A stretch of 64,000 nucleotides of DNA from positions 62,001 through 126,000 of the forward strand of contig NZ_JONK01000008.1 of assembly GCF_000711885.1 (NCBI RefSeq), in the 5' to 3' direction. This DNA comes from Chromobacterium haemolyticum DSM 19808 (GTDB lineage: Bacteria; Pseudomonadota; Gammaproteobacteria; Burkholderiales; Chromobacteriaceae). Both the position numbers and the translations under genes were made by a program. Under the pieces are notes generated by a model. That model saw only the letters and a program-made list of their open reading frames with translations, had not been told where the DNA came from and did no database searches. Shown piece by piece: positions 9,492 to 19,333 of this stretch; position 1 is the stretch's first letter; every line of letters starts with the position of its first letter.

Positions 9492-11611
9492 GCAAGCACT
9501 CCATCAAACTGTTGTCCGGGCTGGGCCTGTCCCTGCTGTTCAGTTTCGCCGACGCCGGCCCGGCGATCACCGCGATCCAGCTGGCCAACGGCGACGGCGA
9601 CCAACAGGTGCTGCAAGTCAGCTTTGACGGCCCCGCCGTCCAGCCCAACAGCTTCGCCATCGCCAACCCTCCGCGCATCGCCTTCGACTTCGCGGGCGCC
9701 AGCGTCAAGATGGCCAAGCCGCAGCAAGACTTCGGCGGCCCGCTGGTTAAATCAGCGGTGGCGGTGGAAGCCAACGGCCGCTCCCGGCTGGTGCTGAGCC
9801 TGAGCCGCAACGCGCTGTACAGCAGCAGCGTGGCCGGCAACACGCTGCGGGTCACGCTGAATCCCAATCTGGGCAACGCCGCGCAAGCCGCCACGCCGGT
9901 GGAGCGCCCCGCGGCAAACCCGCAAACCGCCGCACGCCCAAATCAGGCCCAGATCGCCAGCGCTCAGCCGCTGGCGCTGGACTTCCGTCGCGGCAAGAAC
10001 GGCGAAGGCAGGGTGGAGATCAAGCTGCCGTCCGCCAATACCCCGGTCGATATCCGCCGCGAAGGCAAACAATTGCTGGTGGACGTGCTGGGCACTCAAC
10101 TGGACAGGCAGAACCAGCGACGCCTGGATGTGTCCGACTTCGGCACCCCGGTGTCCAAGATCGACGCCCGCAATCAGGGCGGCAACAGCCGCATCCAGAT
10201 TCAACCGCAAGGCGACTGGGACTTCTCCTCCTACCAGACCGACGGCCAGTTGGTCGTCGAAATCCGCCGGCCGGCGCTGGAGTCCGCGGCCAACGCCGAC
10301 AGCAACCAGAAGCCGCAGTACAAGGGCGACAAGCTGTCCCTGAACTTCCAGAACATCGAAGTGCGTACCGTCTTGCAGGTGATCGCTGAATTCACCGGCC
10401 TCAACATCGTCACCAGCGACTCGGTCAGCGGCAATATCACGCTGCGGCTGAAAGACGTGCCCTGGGATCAGGCGCTGGACCTGATCCTGCAAACCAAGGG
10501 CCTGGACCAGCGCCGCGCCGGCAACATCATTCAGATCGCGCCGCGCGAAGAGTTGCTGGCGCGCGACAAACAGGTACAGGAAGCCAGGCAGCAACTGGCC
10601 ACGCTGGAACCGGTGCGCTCGGAAACCTTCGTGCTGCGCTACCGCTCGGCGGAGGATTTCAAAAAGGTGCTAGACGGCACGAACACCACCGGCAAGAAGG
10701 AAAGCATCCTAACCGAGCGCGGCAGCGCGCTGATCGATCCCAAAACCAATACGCTGATCATCAACGACACCGGCAGCACCATAGACAAAATCCGCGACAT
10801 CATAGGCAAGACCGATGTGCCGGTGAAACAGGTACTGATTGAGGCGCGCATCGTCGAGGCCACCGACAACTGGAGCCGCAATCTGGGCGTCAAACTGTCC
10901 TTCGACCGCGTAGGCAGCACCGGCATTATTTCCGGCGGCGGGCTCGGCAACGCCATCACCAACGCCAATGGCCGCCTGGGCATCGTGGGCGGCGCCGCGC
11001 AAACACCCTATGTCATTGCTCCCGGCGTCAATTTGCCAATCACCAATCCTGCGGGCTCGCTGACTGCGCTCTATAGCGTGGGCAAGTCCGCCATCATCGG
11101 CCTGGAATTACAGGCGCTGCAAACCGAGAACAAGGGACGGGTGATTTCCAGTCCGCGCATCATGACCGCGGACCGGCAAGAAGCCACCATTGAGCAAGGC
11201 ACGGAGATCCCCTATCAGGAGGCCTCGTCCAGCGGCGCGACCTCCACCTCGTTCAAAAAAGCGGTGCTCAGCCTGAACGTCAAGCCGCAAATCACGCCGG
11301 ACAACCACGTGATGCTGGACATCAAGGTCAACAAGGATAGCGTCAGCCCAACGCTGACCGTGGGCGGCACACCGGCGCTGGACACCAAGAAGGTCAACAC
11401 TCAGGTGCTGGTGGAGAACGGCGGCACGGTGGTCATCGGCGGCATTTACCAGCAGCAGATCAACGACGTCGTCAACAAAGTGCCGCTGCTCGGCGATATT
11501 CCCTTCCTGGGCGCCCTGTTCCGCAGTTCGCAGAAGTACGACAACCGCACTGAATTGCTGGTCTTCATCACACCGCGCGTGGTAGAGGACCTAAGCGGCA
11601 ATAATCAGTAA
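9488..11611 (+). CDS. pilQ: Type IV pilus secretin PilQ
   Basis: Outer-membrane secretin ring through which the pilus passes. From the ATG at 9488, which overlaps the pilP stop, the product is 707 residues with a signal peptide (about 1-20), two AMIN peptidoglycan-binding domains (about 25-115 and 160-260), a secretin/TonB short N-terminal domain and N1 domain (about 285-450) and the secretin core with [23 protein letters not shown] near 545 and the closing segment [15 protein letters not shown] near 670. An in-frame earlier start at 9437 lies inside pilP and is less likely. Last gene of the pilMNOPQ run; aroK begins 70 bases on. Confidence 0.96.
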   Translation: MSKHSIKLLSGLGLSLLFSFADAGPAITAIQLANGDGDQQVLQVSFDGPAVQPNSFAIANPPRIAFDFAGASVKMAKPQQDFGGPLVKSAVAVEANGRSRLVLSLSRNALYSSSVAGNTLRVTLNPNLGNAAQAATPVERPAANPQTAARPNQAQIASAQPLALDFRRGKNGEGRVEIKLPSANTPVDIRREGKQLLVDVLGTQLDRQNQRRLDVSDFGTPVSKIDARNQGGNSRIQIQPQGDWDFSSYQTDGQLVVEIRRPALESAANADSNQKPQYKGDKLSLNFQNIEVRTVLQVIAEFTGLNIVTSDSVSGNITLRLKDVPWDQALDLILQTKGLDQRRAGNIIQIAPREELLARDKQVQEARQQLATLEPVRSETFVLRYRSAEDFKKVLDGTNTTGKKESILTERGSALIDPKTNTLIINDTGSTIDKIRDIIGKTDVPVKQVLIEARIVEATDNWSRNLGVKLSFDRVGSTGIISGGGLGNAITNANGRLGIVGGAAQTPYVIAPGVNLPITNPAGSLTALYSVGKSAIIGLELQALQTENKGRVISSPRIMTADRQEATIEQGTEIPYQEASSSGATSTSFKKAVLSLNVKPQITPDNHVMLDIKVNKDSVSPTLTVGGTPALDTKKVNTQVLVENGGTVVIGGIYQQQINDVVNKVPLLGDIPFLGALFRSSQKYDNRTELLVFITPRVVEDLSGNNQ

Positions 11612-11681
11612 AATCCCGGTCGCGGCAGCGCCCCAGGCGCTGCTGCAACGCCGAAAGACAGAGCGGCCAAGCTCGGCTACA

Positions 11682-12242
11682 ATGCCTGCCATGGAGAAAC
11701 CGGCAGGCAATTTTTTTCTGGTCGGCTTGATGGGCGCGGGCAAGACCACGGTTGGCCGAGCTTTGGCGCGGCGCACCGACAAAACCTTTTACGACTCTGA
11801 CCACGAGATCGAGGCCAGGACCGGCGTGCGCGTCGCGACCATCTTCGACATCGAAGGCGAGCTGCGCTTCCGAGACCGGGAAACCTCGGTCATCGCCGAC
11901 CTCGCCCGCCTGGACAACATCGTTCTGGCCACGGGCGGCGGCGCCATCATCCGTCCGCAAAACCGCGCTTGCCTGGCCGCTCACGGCACCGTGATCTATC
12001 TGCGCGCCACCATAGACGATTTGCTGGCCCGCACCCTGCACGACAAAAACCGTCCATTGCTGCAGATCGCCGACCCCAGGGGCAAGCTGGAAAGCCTGTT
12101 TCAGGAACGCGACCCCTTATACCGCGAAGTTGCCGACATCGTCGTCGACACCACGCAGCAGAATGTCAGCCTGTTGGTTGCCCGCCTGATGGAGCAGCTA
12201 TCCGGCCTCCCCCCCAAACACCGCCCCGAACAAGGAAGCTGA
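11682..12242 (+). CDS. aroK: Shikimate kinase
   Basis: Phosphorylates shikimate at the 3-hydroxyl in chorismate synthesis. The 186 residues contain the Walker A loop [12 protein letters not shown] near residue 15, the shikimate-binding DSDHEIE near 39, and the ATGGGAI segment near 85. ATG at 11682 or the in-frame ATG at 11691 are both possible starts. It follows pilQ and directly precedes aroB (GTG 3 bases after its TGA), the common pilQ-aroK-aroB order in beta- and gammaproteobacteria. Confidence 0.95.
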   Translation: MPAMEKPAGNFFLVGLMGAGKTTVGRALARRTDKTFYDSDHEIEARTGVRVATIFDIEGELRFRDRETSVIADLARLDNIVLATGGGAIIRPQNRACLAAHGTVIYLRATIDDLLARTLHDKNRPLLQIADPRGKLESLFQERDPLYREVADIVVDTTQQNVSLLVARLMEQLSGLPPKHRPEQGS

Positions 12243-12244
12243 TT

Positions 12245-13324
12245 GTGATTACCCTCGACCTGATCCTGCCCGACACCCGTTACCCGATTCACATTGGCCG
12301 GGACTTGCTGGAACAGGTCGAGTTGCTGCTTCCCCACCTGCCCTTGCCCAAGGTCGCCATCGTCAGCAACGAGACCGTGGCGCCGCTGTATCTCGCCCGG
12401 CTGCAACAAGCGCTGGCCCGGCACCGGATCGATTCCTTCAGCGTTGTGCTTCCGGATGGCGAGCAGCACAAGGACTGGAGCACGCTGAACCTGATCTTCG
12501 ACGCGTTGCTGTCCCGCAACGCCGAACGCAAGACCACCTTGATCGCGCTGGGCGGCGGCGTCGTCGGCGACATGACCGGCTTCGCCGCCGCCTGCTATCA
12601 ACGCGGCGCGCCCTTCATCCAGATTCCCACCACTCTGCTGGCGCAAGTCGACTCCTCTGTCGGCGGCAAGACCGCGATCAATCATCCGCAGGGCAAGAAC
12701 ATGATAGGCGCGTTCTACCAGCCCAAAGCGGTGATCGCCGACATGTCGCTGCTGGACACGCTGCCGGAACGCGAGTTGTCCGCCGGCCTCGCCGAGGTGA
12801 TCAAGTACGGCCTGCTTGGCGACGCAGTCTTCCTAGGCTGGCTGGAGGAAAACATGCCGCGCCTGCGCGCGCGCGACCCCGATGCGCTGCAGCATGCGGT
12901 CAAGCGCAGCTGTGAGATGAAAGCTGACATCGTCGGCCAGGATGAAAAGGAGCAAGGCGTGCGCGCCCTGCTCAACCTGGGCCACACCTTTGGCCACGCC
13001 ATCGAAGCCGGCCTGGGCTACGGCGCCTGGCTGCATGGCGAAGCCATCGGCGCCGGCATGGTGCTGGCTGCCGCCGCCTCTGCCGAACTGGGCTGGCTAT
13101 CCTCCTCGGACGTCGAACGCGTGCGCGGCCTGGTGGCCGCCGCCGGCCTCCCGGTCAAAAGCCCGCGAATGCCGCTGGCGCGCTGGCTGGAGTTGATGAG
13201 CCACGACAAGAAGGTGGAAGCGGGCACCATCCGATTTGTGCTATTGCAACAACTGGGACGCGCCACTATTCAGGCCGGCCTGCCTTCTGCAATACTCGAG
13301 AAAATACTGGACAGAAATAGTTAA
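12245..13324 (+). CDS. aroB: 3-dehydroquinate synthase
   Basis: Converts DAHP to 3-dehydroquinate in the shikimate pathway, with NAD and a metal. The GTG at 12245 was chosen because AAGGA lies 8 bases upstream and the product then has 359 residues, the family length; the frame is open further upstream inside aroK. Motifs include [19 protein letters not shown] near residue 102, [17 protein letters not shown] near 137 and the metal-ligand [12 protein letters not shown] near 244. Probably co-transcribed with aroK. Confidence 0.95.
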   Translation: MITLDLILPDTRYPIHIGRDLLEQVELLLPHLPLPKVAIVSNETVAPLYLARLQQALARHRIDSFSVVLPDGEQHKDWSTLNLIFDALLSRNAERKTTLIALGGGVVGDMTGFAAACYQRGAPFIQIPTTLLAQVDSSVGGKTAINHPQGKNMIGAFYQPKAVIADMSLLDTLPERELSAGLAEVIKYGLLGDAVFLGWLEENMPRLRARDPDALQHAVKRSCEMKADIVGQDEKEQGVRALLNLGHTFGHAIEAGLGYGAWLHGEAIGAGMVLAAAASAELGWLSSSDVERVRGLVAAAGLPVKSPRMPLARWLELMSHDKKVEAGTIRFVLLQQLGRATIQAGLPSAILEKILDRNS

Positions 13325-13521
13325 TGCTCAAACGGCATCGGTACAGATCCGGTAAGGATTTCTACGGATTGCCGCTTGCGCCGCTTCATCAGAATAATGA
13401 ATCTACCGGAGATGGAGAAGGCCGGCAGGACAGCCCCGCGCAAAGCTTGAAGCCAGAGCGCACAATATCGGGGAGCCGCCGGCGAGGCCAAGTCGTTGCA
13501 AAGCGGAAGGGGAGAAGCCAC

Positions 13522-13905
13522 ATGGTAGCGTTGAGCGCGTTTGCCGCCAGTTTTGGACTGATGGCGGGATATTACGCCCTGCAATTCTTTTGGAAGAAAA
13601 TACGTTACACCAAGCCGTGCCAGCGCGGCATCGATCCGGTGGGCGAGGCGGAAGTTTTCCTCGCCTACGGCCGTACCCGCGATGCGGTTCGGGTGCTGAA
13701 AGATTCGCTGCGCGACAATCCGGACGATCTGCCGGCCAAAGTCACATTGTTGCGGGCCTATTCCAGCGAATGCAATCGCGAAGCCTATTGCCTGTTGGCG
13801 CGCGATGTTCAGTCGCAAGTGCAAGGCCAGCCGGTTTGGCACACCATTCAGGAGAACGGCCGCCGCTTAGCGCCGCAAGACCCGCTGTTTGAAGCCAAGC
13901 TCTGA
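13522..13905 (+). CDS. Small membrane-anchored protein resembling the FimV C-terminal repeat region
   Basis: A 127-residue product with one N-terminal hydrophobic segment (about 3-22) and a TPR-like C-terminal part: GEAEVFLAYGRTRDAVRVL, KDSLRDNPDDLPAKVTLLRAY and a following helix pair resemble the C-terminal domain of the pilus and twitching protein FimV. The ATG at 13522 has GGGAGAAG upstream. The frame extends to 13324 but that extension has no hydrophobic or family features. Its place after pilMNOPQ-aroKB fits a link to type IV pili, but this is inference. The 197 bases after aroB show no other gene. Confidence 0.7.
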   Translation: MVALSAFAASFGLMAGYYALQFFWKKIRYTKPCQRGIDPVGEAEVFLAYGRTRDAVRVLKDSLRDNPDDLPAKVTLLRAYSSECNREAYCLLARDVQSQVQGQPVWHTIQENGRRLAPQDPLFEAKL

Positions 13906-13922
13906 ATCACAGTCCACATAAC

Positions 13923-13954
13923 AAATCGGCCAAGGCATCCGCCTTGGCCGATTT
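13923..13954. terminator. Bidirectional terminator between the FimV-like gene and msbA
   Basis: AAATCGGCCAAGGC and its exact complement GCCTTGGCCGATTT flank a 4-base loop (ATCC), giving a 14 bp perfect stem with A and T edges on both sides, between two convergent genes. Confidence 0.85.
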
Positions 13955-13974
13955 GCTTTCACCACCGTAAACGC

Positions 13975-15735
13975 TCAGCCAGCGGCAGCATCCTCATCCT
14001 TGAACTGCAGGCTATGCAGCTTGGCGTAGAGCCCCCCTCGCGCGAGCAACTGCGCGTGCGAGCCTTCTTCGACAATCTCCCCGTGATGCATCACCACAAT
14101 GCGATCGGCGTTTTCTATCGTGGACAAACGATGGGCGATCACGATGGTAGTGCGATTCTTCATCAGATTTTCCAGCGCGCTCTGCACCAACCTCTCGGAC
14201 TGGGTGTCCAGGGCCGAGGTCGCCTCATCCAGAATCAACAGCGGCGCGTTCTTCAACAAGGCGCGGGCAATCGCCAAGCGCTGGCGCTGCCCGCCGGACA
14301 GACGTACGCCGTTTTCACCGATCAGGGTGTCGAAACCGTCCGGCATCGCCTCGATGAACTCCAGTGCATTAGCCGCGCGCGCCGCCTCTACCACTGCTTC
14401 GCGACTGTGCGACGCTTCGCCGTAGGCGATATTGGCCGCCACGCTGTCGTTGAACAGCACCACATCCTGGCTCACCATGGCGATGTGCCGGCGCAGATCG
14501 CTCAAGGGCATGTCCTGCAAGCGCACATCGTCCAAACGAATCTCGCCGCCGTCCGGATCGTAAAATCGCGGTATCAGGCTGACCAAAGTGGTTTTTCCGC
14601 TGCCGGACGACCCCACCAAGGCGATGGTCTCGCCGGGCTGAGCCTGCAGATTAATGTTCCTCAGCACCTGCCGCTCCGCCGCCGGATAGCCGAAGCTCAC
14701 TCCCGACAGCTGCAACTTGCCGCGGGTGCGCGGCAATGCGGTGCGGCCGTGATCGGGCTCTTCCGGCAAGTCGAGAAAATCGAAGACCGACTCCGCCGCA
14801 GCCAAGCCGCGCTGCATGGCCTGGGCAATGCCGGTGATGCGCTTGACCGGCGCGAACAGCAACATCATCGCAGTCAAAAAGGACATGAAATCGCCGGCGG
14901 TGAAAGCGCCGTCCTGAGCGCGCAGCGTGGCGAAATACAGGATGGCGGCCAAGGCGCAAGCGATCATCAGCTGAGTAACGCCGGTGTTGGCGGACGTTGC
15001 CGCGCTCTGCTTGACCGCGTTGCGGCGAATCGCCGCCGCCGCTAGGTGAAAACGTTCACTCTCGCGCGCTTCGCCGCCATAGACCTTGATCACGCGCTGA
15101 CAGTTGATGCCCTCGCCCAATACCTGGGTCAATAAAGCCATATTTTGCTGATTCTCGCGCGATAGATTGCGCAGCCGTTTGCCTACTATCCGCATGCAGA
15201 AAGACACCACCGGCAACACTAGCAGACAGATCAGAGTCAGCTGCCAATCGATATACAACAACCCAGCCAGCAGGCTGATCGCGGTGACCCCGTCCTTGAC
15301 CGTAACCGTAATCACGCTGAAGCCGGCCTCGGTCACCTGATTGACGTCGTAGGAGATCCTCGACACCAGTCTGCCCGACTGATTGTCGGCATAGTACTGC
15401 ACCGGCAGACGCAGCATCTTGGCGAACATCTGTTCGCGCAGCGTCTGCACCAGGTGCCCGGTCAACCAGCTGGAAGTGTATTCATTGATGAAGCTGGTAA
15501 CACCGCGCACCGCGAACACCCCGATGATGGCCAAGGGCACCCAGGTGATCGCATGCGGATCACGGTTGACGAAACCGTTGTCGATCAAGGGCTTCATCAA
15601 GTGGGCAAACGCCGGCTCGGTCAAGGCCGCCACCATCATCGACACCAGCGAGATCAGAAAGACCTTCCAGTAGCAGCTCAAATACCCCAGCAAACGGCGA
15701 TAAATCGCCCAATTGCTTTGCAAAGAATTCTTCAT
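13975..15735 (-). CDS. msbA: Lipid A export ABC transporter, permease and ATPase
   Basis: Half-transporter that flips lipid A-core across the inner membrane as a homodimer. The 586-residue product has six membrane helices in the N-terminal 320 residues and an ATPase domain with Walker A GSSGSGKTT near 382, the signature LSGGQRQRLAIARALLK near 487 and Walker B LLILDEATSALD near 508, followed by IAHRLSTIENAD. It is the last gene of a leftward run of LPS glycosyltransferases and lies 52 bases after the previous stop, which supports a lipid A-core role. Confidence 0.94.
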   Translation of the reverse strand: MKNSLQSNWAIYRRLLGYLSCYWKVFLISLVSMMVAALTEPAFAHLMKPLIDNGFVNRDPHAITWVPLAIIGVFAVRGVTSFINEYTSSWLTGHLVQTLREQMFAKMLRLPVQYYADNQSGRLVSRISYDVNQVTEAGFSVITVTVKDGVTAISLLAGLLYIDWQLTLICLLVLPVVSFCMRIVGKRLRNLSRENQQNMALLTQVLGEGINCQRVIKVYGGEARESERFHLAAAAIRRNAVKQSAATSANTGVTQLMIACALAAILYFATLRAQDGAFTAGDFMSFLTAMMLLFAPVKRITGIAQAMQRGLAAAESVFDFLDLPEEPDHGRTALPRTRGKLQLSGVSFGYPAAERQVLRNINLQAQPGETIALVGSSGSGKTTLVSLIPRFYDPDGGEIRLDDVRLQDMPLSDLRRHIAMVSQDVVLFNDSVAANIAYGEASHSREAVVEAARAANALEFIEAMPDGFDTLIGENGVRLSGGQRQRLAIARALLKNAPLLILDEATSALDTQSERLVQSALENLMKNRTTIVIAHRLSTIENADRIVVMHHGEIVEEGSHAQLLARGGLYAKLHSLQFKDEDAAAG

Positions 15736-15787
15736 TCGTTCCTATCGTTCAACACCCGCACCCACGGGGCGGTGATCAGTCAAAGCA

Positions 15788-16891
15788 TCACATCCCCGGC
15801 GCGCTCATGCCGCTGAGTTCCAGGATGCGCCGCAGGTTTTGTTCCGGCGCAAAGCGCGAACGCACATCGGCGCGTCCGGCTTGGGCCCAAATTTTCATCA
15901 TTGCCGGCTGGCTCAGCGCCAGATCAATCGCAGAGGCCCAGGCGGGGGCGTCTCCCGGCGGCGCCAACATGCCGGTCTCGCCATGGCTCATGGTCTCGGG
16001 AATGCCTCCGGTGTCGCTGGCGATCACCGGCACGCCCAGGCCCAGCGCCTCGATCTGAGACATGCCCAAGGGCTCGTAGCTCGACGGCATCAACACCAGA
16101 TCGGCGCGTGCCAGCAGGGCGGCCACCGGACTTACCACGCCGGCCAGCAACACCCTATCCTGCAAACCCAAGCTGCGCGCCAGCTCCGTGATCGCCTGCT
16201 GCTCCGGCCCTTCTCCCGCAATCAAATAACGCGCGTCCGGCCACTTGTCACGCAGCAAATCCAAGGCGGCCAACACCGTCCTATGCCCTTTTTCCCCGCG
16301 CAGCATCGCCGCTTGCACCAGCAAAGGACCGGAAGAACGGGACAGCCACTGCTCCAGCTCTGCCGGCAAAGGCAACGAGGCCGCTTGATCCAAAACGTTG
16401 AAATCGATGCCGGGATAGACCACGTGCAGCTTTTCGGGAAGGATCGCCGGATTCTCCAGCAAACAACGCTTGAGATAAGCGCTGGGCAACATGGTTGCGT
16501 CCATCAGCTGGTTATAGCTCCAAGCCGAAGCCTGGCCGGGTTGATAAGTGCGCGAGCGAAGCAGGAAAGGCCGGTCACGGCCCATCAGCCGCGCTGCAAT
16601 GGCCAGATTATTACTGTCGTGGCCGCTATGGCAGATGGCCAGCCGCGGACGATGACGGCGCATCCAGGCGCTCAAGGCCAAGATCGAAGGCATATGTAGA
16701 CTGTTGCGAAAACGCAGCGGCAACACCTCCAACCCACGTTGACGCGCGACCTCCATCACCCGCGTCTGCGGTCGGCAGGCCAGCACCGGGCGAAAGCCGC
16801 GCTCCCCCAGCAGGCGCATCTGCTGCATCAGTTGCAGTTCCTGCCCACCCACATTGGGGGAGGACTCGGTGAACAGCACCCAATCACGCAT
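15788..16891 (-). CDS. GT4-family glycosyltransferase (LPS/O-antigen cluster)
   Basis: A GT-B fold glycosyltransferase likely acting on LPS core or O-antigen at the cytoplasmic face. It has the donor-site GPLLVQAAMLRGEKGHRTVLAAL region in the middle and the retaining-GT motif EX7E in EPLGMSQIEALGLGVPVIAS near residue 285. The ATG at 16891 overlaps the stop of the upstream ligase gene (ATGCGTGA), giving 367 residues; a GTG at 16909 is an alternative. No specific sugar can be assigned. It sits between the ligase and msbA in the same run. Confidence 0.88.
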   Translation of the reverse strand: MRDWVLFTESSPNVGGQELQLMQQMRLLGERGFRPVLACRPQTRVMEVARQRGLEVLPLRFRNSLHMPSILALSAWMRRHRPRLAICHSGHDSNNLAIAARLMGRDRPFLLRSRTYQPGQASAWSYNQLMDATMLPSAYLKRCLLENPAILPEKLHVVYPGIDFNVLDQAASLPLPAELEQWLSRSSGPLLVQAAMLRGEKGHRTVLAALDLLRDKWPDARYLIAGEGPEQQAITELARSLGLQDRVLLAGVVSPVAALLARADLVLMPSSYEPLGMSQIEALGLGVPVIASDTGGIPETMSHGETGMLAPPGDAPAWASAIDLALSQPAMMKIWAQAGRADVRSRFAPEQNLRRILELSGMSAPGM

Positions 16892-18209
16892 GCGCGGCGT
16901 CTTTCTCACGCTGTCTCAGCTCCGCCAACAAGGCGGCGGCGGTGAACAGGAAGATATGCAGCATATGATCCTTGTTCACGCTTTCCAGCAACATGCGCCC
17001 AAGAAAACCGCAAGTGACCAACATCAACACCAGCCCCAGCGTATCGCGCCGAAGACAGAAGGCCCGATACCCGGTCCAGATCAGCACGCCGCAAAACGCC
17101 AGCCATAGCGCGATGCCAATCACGCCCAAGCCCACACCCAGATCGATGAAACCGCTGTGACTGTGACCAACCTGATTGGGATGACCCGTCGCAGTCAAAG
17201 CATTGGTGAAGGCGTTGCGGCTATAGCCATAGCCGATGGGTTTGGCCGCGATGAGGTCAAGACCGCTATGAATCCAGGCTACTCGCTCATAAGCAGAGCC
17301 ATCCACAATCACACCATTAGACAACTTGGGTAGCGGCGCTACACGCAGCCAAGCTTTGGTGTCTGCATAATGCCAACCCGCGGTCGCCGACTCAAAAAAT
17401 ATTTGATTTCGACTGTCTTGCTTGATCGCATATGCGGCAAGGCTTCCCAAGGCAGCCAAGACCAGGCTGGCAATAAGCAGGGTTTTGCCCCACCCAATTT
17501 TCACGCCTTCAAACACTGAATAAACCAGCAGCATGGACAGCATCAGATAAATGATACCAATCATGCCGTTGCGCGCGCCCGCTTTGAGGCTGACAAACAG
17601 AATCAAAGCCGCGGCCAAGCACAGCGCCCAGCGAGGAAAGAATGTGAGCGGCTGGGGCCCACGTTGCCCGAAACAAAACGCGGCCACAATGAAGGCCAGC
17701 ACAAAATTCATGAAGAAGGTGAACTCCAGCTTGGTGGCGGTGGTGAACACATCATTATTGAACGGCCACAGGCCCGTAGTCAGATAGACATACGCACCAC
17801 GGATAAACTCGGCCAAGGCCAATACACAGCCGGCGACGATGACCAAGTCGGAAATCGTCCAGCGCCGAGGCGCATGGAACAAGGCTAGACCCGTGGCAAA
17901 CCACACCCCCCCCATCAATAACTGACTGCGGAACTCGCCGGCGGAAGCTTCCGGCCACATTGAAAGCAATAGGGTGTGAAACAACGCGTATAGCAAGAAC
18001 GCGCCCATGGCCATCAGTGGCCCACGCTGGTCGCGCCAACAGCTTTTGAGTTCGGCATGGTTTTTCGCCACCAGGATCAGCATCACCAGCAAAATCACAT
18101 AGCGCAACGCAATCGTGTGGGACACATTCGCCAAGGTCAAAAACGCCAAGGACAGACCGATGGCCAAGCGGCCATGCCAGCGCGGCTCACAACCCAGATG
18201 ATTATTCAT
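16884..18209 (-). CDS. O-antigen ligase family membrane protein (WaaL-like)
   Basis: Polytopic membrane protein of the Wzy_C/O-antigen ligase superfamily, which joins polymerised O-antigen to lipid A-core in the periplasm. From the ATG at 18209 the product is 441 residues with about ten hydrophobic segments. The family cues are LKAGARNGMIGIIYL near residue 220 and a large periplasmic loop ending in GHSHSGFIDLGVGLGVIG near 357, where the catalytic His is expected. The ATG overlaps the stop of the preceding glycosyltransferase (ATGAATAA). An earlier in-frame start is less likely because it would overlap that gene deeply. WaaL versus Wzy polymerase cannot be separated with certainty. Confidence 0.82.
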   Translation of the reverse strand: MNNHLGCEPRWHGRLAIGLSLAFLTLANVSHTIALRYVILLVMLILVAKNHAELKSCWRDQRGPLMAMGAFLLYALFHTLLLSMWPEASAGEFRSQLLMGGVWFATGLALFHAPRRWTISDLVIVAGCVLALAEFIRGAYVYLTTGLWPFNNDVFTTATKLEFTFFMNFVLAFIVAAFCFGQRGPQPLTFFPRWALCLAAALILFVSLKAGARNGMIGIIYLMLSMLLVYSVFEGVKIGWGKTLLIASLVLAALGSLAAYAIKQDSRNQIFFESATAGWHYADTKAWLRVAPLPKLSNGVIVDGSAYERVAWIHSGLDLIAAKPIGYGYSRNAFTNALTATGHPNQVGHSHSGFIDLGVGLGVIGIALWLAFCGVLIWTGYRAFCLRRDTLGLVLMLVTCGFLGRMLLESVNKDHMLHIFLFTAAALLAELRQREKDAAHA

Positions 18210-19323
18210 GCAGAAGTTTTTCCAAAGTCTTGGCCACTTGCCCGACAGGTATCGCAGCCATACACTGCGCCTGGCGGCATTCGCCGGCCTGATTTCCAAA
18301 TTTTCTAAAACAACGCAGAGCCCAATCCACGTCGCGATAATGCACGCTGCGCTGATTGCGGCAAGGAAACCATGCAGGGCCGACGCCAACACAGGTAAAG
18401 CCGGCGAAAAACCGGCTCGCGCCAAACAAGGTTTCGCTGCCCGGTCCAAACAGCATCAGCAAGGGCGTGCCCGCCACTTTGGCCAGATGCGCAATGCCAG
18501 TGTCCGGGCATACGCAGGCTTTGGCACGACTCAAAACATCACGCAATTGCGCCAGGCTCAGCGTGCCTGCCATAACAAGGTCATCCGGCCCCACTTCTAT
18601 GGCCGACAGCAAATGCTGCTCCCCTGGCCCGCATGACCACACTACCACGCACCGGCAAGCCCGGACAGCCGCGGCGACCCGGTTCCAACTGGATGCCGGC
18701 CAGAAGCGGGTTGCCGAACTCGCGCCAACATGCAGCACGACGAAACGGGCCGGCAACGATGGCAGGCTCTCTGCCGATGTCGGCCAATCCTGTAAACGAA
18801 ACGGCCTGGGTTCGGGTCCGTCGATCAAGCGCGCGGCGGTATCGGTCCAGGCTTCAGGCTCCCCGGCGTACGGCACCGCCTCGTCCAGCAGCCAATTCTT
18901 GTAAAGCGGCGCCTCCCCTGCAAAGCCCACTATCCAGCGGGCTCCAATCGCGCGCGCCAGAAAACTCAGCCGGTTTTCACCCATCAGGTAGACCATGTCG
19001 AAACGCTCTTCAGCGAACAAACGCCGGATCGAGGTAAAATCACGCGGCTGCCACGGCAACGGTCGAATCCCATAGGGTCGCGTTTCATACAGCGGCGCTT
19101 GTCCCGGCGGGCAGGCCAGCACAATCTCCGCCTTGGGGAAGCGCTCGCGCGCTTTGGCCAGCAGGCTGGTCGCCATCAAGGCGTCGCCCAGCAGAAACTG
19201 ATGCAGGATCAATACCCGGCGCGTTCGCTCAGGGTCCGGTTTACGGCGCAGCCATTGCCAAGGCAGCCGCAACAACAGCGCCGCAAAAATCAGCAAACGC
19301 CCTGGGAAACGTCCCGGCCTCAT
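18202..19323 (-). CDS. GT9-family (heptosyltransferase-like) glycosyltransferase
   Basis: ADP-heptose:LPS heptosyltransferase family protein, 373 residues. The N-terminal half has VLILHQFLLGDALMATSLLAKA near residue 37 and the C-terminal half the GT9 signature CVCPDTGIAHLAKVAGTPLLMLFG near 270. A hydrophobic N-terminal stretch (about 8-22) precedes the fold. It sits in the LPS run between a GT4 enzyme (10 bases upstream) and the O-antigen ligase (overlapping). It differs from the other GT9 gene of this cluster, so each may add a different heptose, but the acceptor is unknown. Confidence 0.88.
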   Translation of the reverse strand: MRPGRFPGRLLIFAALLLRLPWQWLRRKPDPERTRRVLILHQFLLGDALMATSLLAKARERFPKAEIVLACPPGQAPLYETRPYGIRPLPWQPRDFTSIRRLFAEERFDMVYLMGENRLSFLARAIGARWIVGFAGEAPLYKNWLLDEAVPYAGEPEAWTDTAARLIDGPEPRPFRLQDWPTSAESLPSLPARFVVLHVGASSATRFWPASSWNRVAAAVRACRCVVVWSCGPGEQHLLSAIEVGPDDLVMAGTLSLAQLRDVLSRAKACVCPDTGIAHLAKVAGTPLLMLFGPGSETLFGASRFFAGFTCVGVGPAWFPCRNQRSVHYRDVDWALRCFRKFGNQAGECRQAQCMAAIPVGQVAKTLEKLLHE

Positions 19324-19333
19324 CGCCAGCCCT

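Noticed and set aside
13324-13521. N-terminal extension of the FimV-like protein starting at the aroB stop codon
   Set aside because: The extension is hydrophilic and without family likeness, while the ATG at 13522 has a good ribosome site and starts a membrane segment.
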